DNA of 32,613 nt. Source: Candidatus Latescibacterota bacterium (lineage in GTDB: Bacteria > Krumholzibacteriota > Krumholzibacteriia > Krumholzibacteriales > WJIX01). Positions 26,479 through 32,613 of this stretch are shown one piece after another. The stretch's first letter is position 1, and the number at the start of each line of letters is the position of its first letter. The notes beneath the pieces were generated by a model. The model was not told the origin of the DNA, did not search any database, and was given only the letters and a program-made list of their open reading frames with translations. The position numbers and the translations under genes are program-made. The stretch lies in the NCBI GenBank assembly GCA_030643145.1, contig DAOWMJ010000001.1, positions 1 to 32,613 on the forward strand. Direction: 5' to 3'.

Positions 26479-28368
26479 ATGAATCCTAACCCTATCGAGG
26501 AACTCCGCAAGTTTGTCAGCAACGATGATTTTACCAAACTCGCCCGTATCGATAATCGGAAACTTTACAGTTTTGTGCTTGAATTTATAAATCTTTGCAA
26601 TCCGGAAACGGTCTCTGTTTACGATGATTCGAAGGAAGATATTGAAAGGACGCGCAGAGCTGCGATTGAAAATCATGAAGAGGCCAAACTCGCCATTGAA
26701 GGACACACGATACATTATGACGGATTCCATGATCAGGCACGTGATAAAAAAAACACCAAGTTTCTGGTGCCTCCCGGCACTGACCTCGGGCCTGAACTAA
26801 ACTCCATTGACCGGGAGCAGGGCCTCGCGGAAATCCGCGAGATTATGTCAAATATAATGCGTGGGCATCATCTCCATATTAAATTTTTCTCTCTCGGTCC
26901 GGCAAATTCCCCCTTCTCCATCCCAGCTCTTCAACTGACAGATTCAGCATACGTCGCGCACAGTGATAATCTTCTCTATAGGCAAGGCTATCAGGAATTT
27001 TTAAAGAAAGGTTCTGAGGCCAGATTCTTTAAATTTATTCATTCCCAGGGAGAGCTCAAGGATGCCGTACTGGGACTTAAGGTAAGCAAAAATATCGATA
27101 AACGAAGAATATTCATCGACCTTGAAGAGGAAACAGTCTACAGCGCGAACACACAGTATGGAGGCAATACAATCGGCCTTAAAAAACTCGCTATGCGCCT
27201 CGCGATAAACCGCGCTTCAAATGAAAAATGGCTGACAGAACATATGCTTGTAATGGGAGTACACGGGCCCGATAACAGAATGACATATTTTACAGGCGCT
27301 TTTCCATCAATGTGCGGCAAAACCTCTACCGCGATGATCGAAGGTGAGTCAATCGTTGGCGATGACATAGCTTACCTGAAAAATATCGACGGTAAAACAC
27401 GAGCCGTAAATGTGGAATCAGGGGTATTCGGTATAATAGATGGGATCAACCCCGACGAGGATCCAATCCAGTGGGAAACCATCACTACACCGGGAGATGT
27501 AATATTCACAAACCAGCTTGTCACGGAAGACGGGAAGGTATACTGGAACGGTAAACCGGGTAAAGTCCCCGAAAATGGCGTCAATCATTCGGGTGAGTGG
27601 TATCCGGGGAAAAAGGATGCGGATGGAAATGAAATAACTCCCTCTCATAAAAATGCCAGATTTACCTTTAAAATTGACACCCTGGATAATGTCAGCAAAG
27701 AAGTTCATTCGCCGGAGGGTGTACCAGTGAGTGGAGTAATATACGGAGGCAGAGATTCTGATACATCCGTTCCATTAAAAGTAGCCTTCGATTGGGCTCA
27801 CGGAATTATTATGTACGGAGCGTGTCTTGAATCGGAAACAACAGCCGCTACTCTGGGCAAAGAAGGTGTAAGAGTGTTTACACCAATGTCAAACCTGGAC
27901 TTTCTTTCATTACCGATCGGAAAATATATTCAAAACAATCTCGATTTCGGTAAACATTCCACGCAGCCACCAGATATTTTCGCGGTCAACTACTTTCTTA
28001 GGGACAAAAACGGTAAGTGGCTTAATCTTAAGAATGACAAAAAGGTATGGCTTAAGTGGATGGAGTTAAGAGTCAATAGCGAAGTTGACGGTATTAAAAC
28101 CCCCACAGGATTAATACCCAAATATCAGGATTTGAAGAGATTGTTTTTCGAACTCTTTAAAAAAGAGTATTCAATGGAAGACTATATTATACAATTCACC
28201 ATCCGCGTTCCTGAGAACCTGGCCAAACTGGAAAGAATGGAAAAGATCTTCAAAGAGAGGGTAACTGATGTTCCCGATACGGTTTTCCGTCATATTGCAG
28301 AACAAAAGGCCCGCCTGGAAGAGGCACGGGAAAAATCAGGTGACTATATCCCCCCGGTGAAATTCTAA
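26479..28368 (+). CDS. pckG: Phosphoenolpyruvate carboxykinase (GTP type)
   Basis: A 629-residue cytoplasmic enzyme converting oxaloacetate plus GTP to PEP, GDP and CO2, the first committed step of gluconeogenesis from C4 acids. The P-loop is FPSMCGKTSTAM (residues 275-286, with the mobile-loop Cys279), followed by EGESIVGDDIAY (metal site) and a long conserved middle containing GVIYGGRDSDTSVP. The size and GTP-type motifs exclude the ATP enzyme. The P-loop SMCGKTSTAM and the GDDIAYL segment look closer to archaeal GTP-PEPCK (Thermococcales type) than to the common bacterial form with SACGKTNLAM; this is an eye impression. ATG 26479 is preceded by TGGAGAC. It pairs metabolically with the oxaloacetate decarboxylase set. 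Confidence 0.95.
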   Translation: MNPNPIEELRKFVSNDDFTKLARIDNRKLYSFVLEFINLCNPETVSVYDDSKEDIERTRRAAIENHEEAKLAIEGHTIHYDGFHDQARDKKNTKFLVPPGTDLGPELNSIDREQGLAEIREIMSNIMRGHHLHIKFFSLGPANSPFSIPALQLTDSAYVAHSDNLLYRQGYQEFLKKGSEARFFKFIHSQGELKDAVLGLKVSKNIDKRRIFIDLEEETVYSANTQYGGNTIGLKKLAMRLAINRASNEKWLTEHMLVMGVHGPDNRMTYFTGAFPSMCGKTSTAMIEGESIVGDDIAYLKNIDGKTRAVNVESGVFGIIDGINPDEDPIQWETITTPGDVIFTNQLVTEDGKVYWNGKPGKVPENGVNHSGEWYPGKKDADGNEITPSHKNARFTFKIDTLDNVSKEVHSPEGVPVSGVIYGGRDSDTSVPLKVAFDWAHGIIMYGACLESETTAATLGKEGVRVFTPMSNLDFLSLPIGKYIQNNLDFGKHSTQPPDIFAVNYFLRDKNGKWLNLKNDKKVWLKWMELRVNSEVDGIKTPTGLIPKYQDLKRLFFELFKKEYSMEDYIIQFTIRVPENLAKLERMEKIFKERVTDVPDTVFRHIAEQKARLEEAREKSGDYIPPVKF

Positions 28369-28403
28369 TCCGTTAAAATATTGATGGTTGGAACTGATGT
28401 CGC

Positions 28404-28437
28404 TTCTGTTAGGAACAGAAAATTCACATGAATTTTC
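28404..28437. terminator. Two overlapping hairpins between convergent genes
   Basis: TTCTGTT (28404-28410) pairs with AACAGAA (28414-28420), and GAAAATTC (28418-28425) pairs with GAATTTTC (28430-28437) across an ACAT loop. The two share three bases, so they exclude each other in part. They lie 35 bases after the PEP carboxykinase stop and reach the stop of the convergent membrane protein gene. Termination is likely, although no long U run follows. Confidence 0.5.
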
Positions 28438-28828
28438 ATTCTGAGCTGTAGCTTGCTCCTTTATTTTCATTCTTCGCAGACAACAAGGAAATAGTTTCTT
28501 CCTTTGTAAGAACCCAGATAGAGTAAACACCAAGAGCCGTACCTACCGGGATATCAAATAATCTTACACAACCAACAATCAGAACAAGGATTCTTGCCCA
28601 TGGTTTTTTCTTTAGAAGCCCTATTCCTCCGATCAATCCCGGAATAGCAAATATTAAAATGATCGTGTAAACAAATATGGCAATAGTGCCCGTAATCGCG
28701 ATAGCCTCCGGATCACAGGAAACAATACCCGCTCCACCAAGGATAATAAGAATAGTCGTACCAATAATAATCCCTATAATACTGTACGCTATGTGTAAAG
28801 CGGCCAGAATGGTCACATTCTCTTTCAT
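28436..28828 (-). CDS. Small integral membrane protein of unknown function
   Basis: A 130-residue protein with four hydrophobic helices (about 8-33, 44-68, 70-85 and 90-110). It ends with a pattern often seen in small bacterial membrane proteins: KKPWARILVLIVGCV, then a helix, then GTALGVYSIWVLTKEE. No catalytic motif is visible. ATG 28828 is chosen because AAGGAG lies five bases ahead and the longer start lies upstream of that site. It is on the minus strand after the DHH gene, about 235 bases downstream, so probably expressed separately. I do not recognise a named function. Confidence 0.72.
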   Translation of the reverse strand: MKENVTILAALHIAYSIIGIIIGTTILIILGGAGIVSCDPEAIAITGTIAIFVYTIILIFAIPGLIGGIGLLKKKPWARILVLIVGCVRLFDIPVGTALGVYSIWVLTKEETISLLSAKNENKGASYSSE

Positions 28829-29063
28829 TTCATCTCCTTTGCAATTCAAAATCAACCCTTATATACTCCACTCGATAATCTCCGGATATAAACCCGGCTA
28901 AATTCAAACTTACGATCCCCCGTACTCATTACTACGGATTCAATTATTTTTTGTTGCGGGCTAAATATCAATATAGAACGCGTATCCCGAGAAGGACAAA
29001 ATGTTCGATCAGGAATTTCAGTGTAGAATTTTGTTATTTCCTTGATCCTTAGAAAAATTGTGA

Positions 29064-30056
29064 CTATTTTTCCGGAGACATCTCCTTCCACAACTTCCAT
29101 ATCTCATCGAGAATTTTTTCTTTCCTGATTAAGCGGGCTTTCTTTGAATCACAGCGTACCATTCCCGCTGCCGCGCCGGGATGGCCATCACCAATATTTA
29201 ATTCCCTCATGATCTCTCCAATATCCTTTCCGTGATCCTTTCCAGTCATATTCATAGAAAGTGACATGGAAACAGAAAAGTCATTGGTTTTTGTGCCTCC
29301 TCTGAATATTGGTACTAACGCGAGGACAGCGAGAATCCGCGGATGTATTAAATACGCTAGATTCCTGATAACCCTGGGGCGTCTCCTGTGATCTGTCAAA
29401 TCTATTATGGCAATCTCCTTTTTCAGATCCCTCTGAAAAAAGGAGCAAGATTTTTCTATCATTCCAACCATCTTTTTCTCTTCTTCCCTGTATTTTTCAA
29501 TATTGGATAAAACCTGTTTCTCCTTTAAAATTTCAGCAAGGGGTAAATCACGAAGATATTCTACAAGGAGCAAATTGTATTTTGCGTGCTCTCTGGGGGT
29601 TAAAAAAGAAATCTTCATACTCATATCCACAAGCTTGCCCGGTGTTTCATTTCGCCATTCTTCTATAGAAGAATAAGCAAAAGAATCGATTATGTCCGCT
29701 TCAGATACAGTCTCCAATAGATATTCGGGGAATTTTGTTCCTCTCTCGGAATAATATTCATAGATTACACGAGCGCAGGAGAGTTTCTCGGCAAATCGTC
29801 CGGGTAAACTATCATGGTTAATATTTCTTAACTCTAAGGCGTCTCTGTTGCCCCCATGATGATCAAACCAGAGGCCACATTCAAGAGGATAGGGCAAATC
29901 ACATACAATGTCCCCCTTATTAATAGATATTTCAGCTCTCTCTATCGAATTGGGACCCGTAAAGATAAACCTCTCGCAACCGGTAGCAAAAGAACAAAGA
30001 CTCGCGGATACAAGCCCGTCAAAATCGTTATGGGTGATTATTCTCCGGATTTCCAC
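29064..30056 (-). CDS. DHH-family phosphoesterase (DHH-DHHA1)
   Basis: A 330-residue phosphoesterase. The N-terminal metal site is seen in THNDFDGLVSAS and WFDHHGGN (the DHH motif itself), and the C-terminal DHHA1 substrate domain in GDGHPGAAAG. Family members hydrolyse short oligonucleotides, cyclic dinucleotides (GdpP/Pde), polyphosphate or pAp; the present motifs do not fix which. GTG 30056 is chosen because AGAGAGG lies nine bases ahead, while the TTG three codons before directly abuts that site. The gene sits 160 bases after uridine kinase on the same strand. It resembles stand-alone cytoplasmic DHH proteins of Archaea and Bacteria; no membrane helices are seen. Confidence 0.82.
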   Translation of the reverse strand: MEIRRIITHNDFDGLVSASLCSFATGCERFIFTGPNSIERAEISINKGDIVCDLPYPLECGLWFDHHGGNRDALELRNINHDSLPGRFAEKLSCARVIYEYYSERGTKFPEYLLETVSEADIIDSFAYSSIEEWRNETPGKLVDMSMKISFLTPREHAKYNLLLVEYLRDLPLAEILKEKQVLSNIEKYREEEKKMVGMIEKSCSFFQRDLKKEIAIIDLTDHRRRPRVIRNLAYLIHPRILAVLALVPIFRGGTKTNDFSVSMSLSMNMTGKDHGKDIGEIMRELNIGDGHPGAAAGMVRCDSKKARLIRKEKILDEIWKLWKEMSPEK

Positions 30057-30215
30057 GAAGCCCAACCTCTCTTTCCTCTTACATTCACCTATAAACCGAT
30101 TGATTTATCTTGGAGCACAAACACAGCGTAACGAAGAAAAGTCTTATCAGCGAACAAAATATTATTACATTTCCGACACAAAGAAAAAAATACGCGGCCT
30201 TTTGTTACCATACCA

Positions 30216-30857
30216 CTAATCAGATATTCTGTTCTTAAATTCGCTCATAATTTCACGGACAGACTTATCTACGGCTTCTTCTCCATCGACAATAAGATCC
30301 GCGTACTCACGGGCGGGAAGAACATACTTTTCATACATCGGAACAACTGTATTACTAAACTGCCGGCAAATTTCTATTCTGGTCCTGCCGCGCTCCTTTG
30401 TATCCCGTTCTATCCGGCGGGAAAGACAAATATTCATACCCGTATCGATAAATACACAGATACCGATCAGCTCTCGAAGTGGTTCTTTAAAAAAAACATG
30501 AAGCCCTTCAATAATTATTACGGAACGTCTGGTGTTTTTAACAGATATCCTTCGTCGTCTTCCCTCACTTGGCAATTCTCTCATATGGGTCTTAAAATTA
30601 TATTCCGGGAGCAGAACTTCACATCCTTCAAGCAACCTCTTAACATCGTTTATAAGAAGGTTGAAATCAACAGCGTCCGGTATATCAAAATTGGCTCGCG
30701 ATCTCTCTTCGTACTTCATATTACCAAGATCCCGATAATAGCTATCCATCTGGATTATCGTATGTTCTCTGCCGTCCAGCTTATCCGCAAAATTCTTAGA
30801 GATTAATGTCTTGCCGGAGCATGAAGCTCCTGAGATTCCAACAACAAATGGTTCCAT
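30216..30857 (-). CDS. udk: Uridine kinase (uridine/cytidine salvage)
   Basis: A 213-residue cytoplasmic P-loop kinase that phosphorylates uridine or cytidine. Motifs are GISGASCSGKT (residues 7-17), DSYYRD, the substrate segment FDIPDAVDFNLL and PEYNFKTHMR, and the lid RRIERDTKERG. Length equals the Udk family. ATG 30857 is selected over TTG 30863 because the domain starts directly afterwards; the ribosome site is only GGGA. The residue before the first P-loop glycine is Val-Val, as in Udk, not as in phosphoribulokinase. The DHH phosphoesterase follows on the same strand, so nucleotide salvage may be a shared theme. Confidence 0.9.
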   Translation of the reverse strand: MEPFVVGISGASCSGKTLISKNFADKLDGREHTIIQMDSYYRDLGNMKYEERSRANFDIPDAVDFNLLINDVKRLLEGCEVLLPEYNFKTHMRELPSEGRRRRISVKNTRRSVIIIEGLHVFFKEPLRELIGICVFIDTGMNICLSRRIERDTKERGRTRIEICRQFSNTVVPMYEKYVLPAREYADLIVDGEEAVDKSVREIMSEFKNRISD

Positions 30858-30948
30858 TCTCAATTCCCAACAGAAATGAAGCTGTGTCGAATGATCAGAG
30901 GATAAATCCTTGTCCTCGTTTAGCTCTATAACGACTCCCAGGAAAACA

Positions 30949-31126
30949 ATGAACTTATGATCAGCTACACAAAGGGCGCGCTTATGGGGCTATACTCCCA
31001 AGTATTCTCTTTTTCCTTACAGCCTATTTCTGCTTCAGGAGACAGTTGTCACTATCGGCGGTCCTGACAACAAGTTTTATCATATGGGGACTGGCTGCCG
31101 CTGTTCACCAATGGCTACTTAGATGA
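30949..31126 (+). pseudogene. Small two-helix membrane protein ORF with a one-base frameshift
   Basis: AGGA lies six bases before ATG 30949, but that frame stops after MNL. One T too many (near 30955) explains this: with it removed, the frame runs 58 codons (MNYDQLHKGRAYGAILPSIL...) to the stop at 31124-31126 and reads as two hydrophobic helices separated by FRRQ, ending HQWLLR. A run of hydrophobic residues of this type is unlikely by chance but not proof. It may be a decayed gene or a sequencing error. It lies alone between two minus-strand genes and I recognise no family. Confidence 0.4.
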
Positions 31127-31151
31127 ACAAATGATTCCTGCCCGAATCTAT

Positions 31152-31367
31152 CTACTCGTTTCCCTCAAACTTGAAGGATACCTTTACCTTAGCGCGGTAT
31201 GCAGCAACCTTGCCATCCTCGATATGCATGTCCAGTTGAACCACTTCGGCAATACGAAGGTCACGCAACGATTGCGAAGCCCTATCTATAGCGGCTGTGG
31301 CTGCTTTTTCCCACGACTCTGAACTCGTTCCAACCAATTCGATTATTTTGTACACACTCTCTGCCAT
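31152..31367 (-). CDS. Dodecin-like protein lacking the usual flavin-stacking Trp
   Basis: Dodecins form 12-mers that bind flavins or related ligands. This 71-residue protein has the standard pattern: KIIELVGTS, a helix with AATAAIDRAS, a LRDLRIAEV strand, and a final YRAKVKVSFKFE. In characterised flavin dodecins the strand contains a Trp before the E-V pair (as in LDWFEV), and the later strand a Gln (YQ). Here those positions read Ile39 and Arg58, so the usual isoalloxazine sandwich is not formed by Trp. It may bind another ligand or none. ATG 31367 follows GGAGAG. A well-formed promoter and a leader with two hairpins precede it. The family call is strong; the ligand is inferred not to be canonical. 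Confidence 0.85.
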   Translation of the reverse strand: MAESVYKIIELVGTSSESWEKAATAAIDRASQSLRDLRIAEVVQLDMHIEDGKVAAYRAKVKVSFKFEGNE

Positions 31368-31487
31368 CCTGCTCTCCTTCCATCTATAACCTCACAAAAA
31401 ACTTGCGGTTATAGCGATTCATACCGATTGTAACCTAACCGGTATCTACCAAATAAGCCAAAGCGCTCCGATGAATGATTACCCATT
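31368..31487 (-). promoter_or_regulatory. Structured leader of the dodecin gene
   Basis: The predicted leader of about 120 bases folds into two hairpins: ATACCG (31421-31426) with CGGTAT (31440-31445), and CTATAACC (31384-31391) with GGTTATAG (31407-31414). An alternative pairing links CGGTTA, on the RNA in the first hairpin, with TAACCG in the second, so the two states can exclude each other, which suggests control rather than a passive leader. The ribosome site lies after the second hairpin. It does not match the FMN riboswitch consensus by eye. Confidence 0.4.
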
Positions 31488-31493
31488 GCAGGA

Positions 31494-31522
31494 AGTGTAT
31501 CTCATATACGGATAACTGTCAA
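31494..31522 (-). promoter_or_regulatory. Sigma70-like promoter of the dodecin gene
   Basis: On the minus strand TTGACA (31522-31517) is followed after 17 bases by TACACT (31499-31494), giving an expected start near 31487. The -35 is perfect and the -10 matches 4 of 6. It accounts for the long leader of dodecin. The rest of the gap (31523-31675) holds no supported feature. Confidence 0.55.
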
Positions 31523-31675
31523 GCAACCCATAGCACTGGTACTATTTTGATCGCCCGTAAACTCGGATGCAATATCATCATTTGGTATTTCAGCTATCAC
31601 CGCTACATCTGCCGGGAAACGGCGCTGGAATTTTCCCTATATTAAAACGACCCTGTCAGTCAACATACAACAAAA

Positions 31676-31705
31676 CACCCCACCCGTAAAATTACGGGCG
31701 AGGTG
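31676..31705 (-). terminator. Hairpin terminator of the exported-protein gene
   Basis: CCCGTA (31683-31688) and TACGGG (31693-31698) form a perfect stem around AAAT, with an outer CACC/GGTG pair. On the minus strand it follows the stop of the 31780-32373 gene by about 75 bases and continues with GTTTTGTTGT, a U-rich tail. Confidence 0.6.
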
Positions 31706-31779
31706 CAAATTATGCTGAGAGATTTACTATTTCTATTCCTGTTTCAAAGAAAATTATAAACCTTTTCAACGCACTATCA

Positions 31780-32373
31780 TTACCGGTACATAGACTTTAT
31801 CGCGCCCCAGCTTTCTTCCCTGGAAGCAACCACGCAGTCGTGAGTAATAACGCCATTTGTAATTTCGAAATTCACACCCATGACGTCGATCGATACCCAC
31901 TCCGGATTGTAATCATAAATGATATAGTCAAAAATGTAATGCGTTGTTACAACAGGAACGGGGCACGCAGTTAGCAGTGTTTCCCTCTCAATGTGTTCCG
32001 CTTCAATAAATCCCGTCACCCCTGGTATTGGAGGATAATCTGTTCCATACCCCAAGCCCGACCATTCAGGAGTCGACCAGTTTACCGCGAAACAAAGGTT
32101 ACTTGAATTTGCTGGATCAAGCACAACCAGATCAAATTCTATGTGTATAACCTTTCCACGATTCGGATCAAATTGATGATCATAAAACCATTCATTTATC
32201 CAGCCGGAATCATACTCATACCACATACCTTCATTATATCCGCTTCCTCCACCAGTTACTATCTCACAGGAAGTACCAATTGTGATATAGAAGTCATCAA
32301 CAATCTGAGCTGTCACATTGGAAGCCACAAAGAGCAGCAACCCAACACAAATAGCAATAACAAAATTCTTCAT
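31780..32373 (-). CDS. Exported protein of unknown function
   Basis: A 197-residue protein with a clear signal peptide (MKNFVIAICVGLLLFVASNVTAQ) and a mature part rich in aromatic residues, acidic residues and short beta-type segments, for example GWINEWFYDHQFDP, FAVNWSTPEWSGLGYG and NPEWVSIDVMGVNFEI. Four cysteines (in TSCEI, NLCFA, TACPV and HDCVV) could form two disulfides, in keeping with export and DsbD. I recognise no family; the look is of a small beta-sandwich surface or periplasmic protein. ATG 32373 is chosen because AAGGGGGTT lies upstream and it opens the signal peptide; a longer start adds 13 residues ahead. A terminator hairpin follows 75 bases after the stop. Confidence 0.75.
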   Translation of the reverse strand: MKNFVIAICVGLLLFVASNVTAQIVDDFYITIGTSCEIVTGGGSGYNEGMWYEYDSGWINEWFYDHQFDPNRGKVIHIEFDLVVLDPANSSNLCFAVNWSTPEWSGLGYGTDYPPIPGVTGFIEAEHIERETLLTACPVPVVTTHYIFDYIIYDYNPEWVSIDVMGVNFEITNGVITHDCVVASREESWGAIKSMYR

Positions 32374-32613
32374 TCCAACCCCCTTAAAGCACTCTTCAAA
32401 CTGCATTATCATCTATTCCCCACTATAAAACAATTTGAAGAAGAAAAGAAATTACAAACCGGAAAAATAACTTCCAGACTATTTATCCCCCTAAAGTTTC
32501 CTCCTTCCAAATCAAAATCCAAACTTAAAACAAGACTGCTCCATCCCCTCAGACGGAAGATACGCAATCCATTTCCTATACAGCCAAATAGAATTTGAAA
32601 TTAGTAATTGATC
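32374..32613. other. Right-end region without a supported gene
   Basis: This 240-base end holds the presumed promoter of the minus-strand exported-protein gene, but I see no convincing -35/-10 pair or gene in it. A plus-strand open frame crossing it overlaps the exported-protein gene and has low-complexity Lys/Pro-rich translation, so it is treated as a shadow. Confidence 0.5.

Noticed and set aside
28852..29100. Minus-strand 82-codon ORF between the DHH gene and the small membrane protein
   Set aside because: It starts inside the DHH gene, has no good ribosome site and shows no recognisable pattern; the gap of about 235 bases appears non-coding.
31502..31636. Open minus-strand frame with protein-like composition upstream of the dodecin promoter
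   Set aside because: It has no start codon with a ribosome site, and a frame of 45 codons is within chance; the dodecin promoter lies in it.
32143..32598. Plus-strand 151-codon ORF at the right end
   Set aside because: It is antisense to the exported-protein gene with its signal peptide and ribosome site, and its translation is low-complexity.
1..32613. tRNA, rRNA, CRISPR arrays, insertion sequences or integrases
   Set aside because: No T-loop-like motifs in a tRNA context, no regularly spaced repeats, no transposase or recombinase motifs were seen on either strand.

Overview
The window reads as a stretch of a Gram-negative-type bacterial chromosome of moderate base composition, probably from an uncultivated lineage. 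The bacterial signs are a lipobox lipoprotein, Sec signal peptides, a full DsbD, a sodium-pump-type oxaloacetate decarboxylase set (OadG-OadA-OadB), strong Shine-Dalgarno sites and several sigma70-like promoters. Against that background the window opens with gatE-gatD, the Glu-tRNA(Gln) amidotransferase normally regarded as archaeal, and later carries a GTP-type PEP carboxykinase of archaeal flavour. An FCB-type or other candidate phylum is my inference; no rRNA, tRNA or ribosomal protein is present to place it.

Layout. 1-3510: gatE (only its 5' tip is missing) and gatD, which probably starts at a CTG behind a ten-base Shine-Dalgarno match. 3511-4344: AT-rich non-coding DNA holding a 26-residue micropeptide gene and a strong hairpin. 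4345-6301: threonine dehydratase-like enzyme and a UbiA/MenA-type prenyltransferase, convergent with a LOG-family gene (6306-6977). 7190-9037: rhomboid protease and a radical SAM protein of the spore-photoproduct-lyase type. 9076-9735: histidine phosphatase on the minus strand. 9914-13072: dsbD and a glycosyltransferase. 13095-13283: candidate small RNA with its own promoter. 13405-16722 (minus): oadG, oadA, oadB. 16950-19079 (minus): secreted prolyl oligopeptidase. 19395-24912: a four-gene plus-strand cluster (exported GyrI-like protein, lipoprotein M3 peptidase, cobalamin-binding mutase-like protein, opine-dehydrogenase-like protein). 25011-26201 (minus): MFS transporter. 26479-28368: PEP carboxykinase. 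28436-30857 (minus): small membrane protein, DHH phosphoesterase, uridine kinase. 30949-31126: frameshifted small membrane ORF. 31152-31487 (minus): atypical dodecin with a structured leader. 31780-32373 (minus): exported protein of unknown function.

How the genes may work together. Secreted and lipid-anchored peptidases, threonine dehydratase, oxaloacetate decarboxylase and PEP carboxykinase fit a peptide- and amino-acid-consuming heterotroph that makes sugars from C4 acids and may couple decarboxylation to a sodium gradient. The least explained unit is the adjacent pair at 22154-24912, a fused cobalamin-domain/glutamate-mutase-like protein next to an opine-dehydrogenase-like protein, which I propose as a candidate undescribed pathway. 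Other points of interest are the bacterial GatDE, the micropeptide with a GKAVW-GKAVW repeat, the candidate ncRNA at 13095-13249, and a dodecin lacking its usual flavin-stacking Trp.
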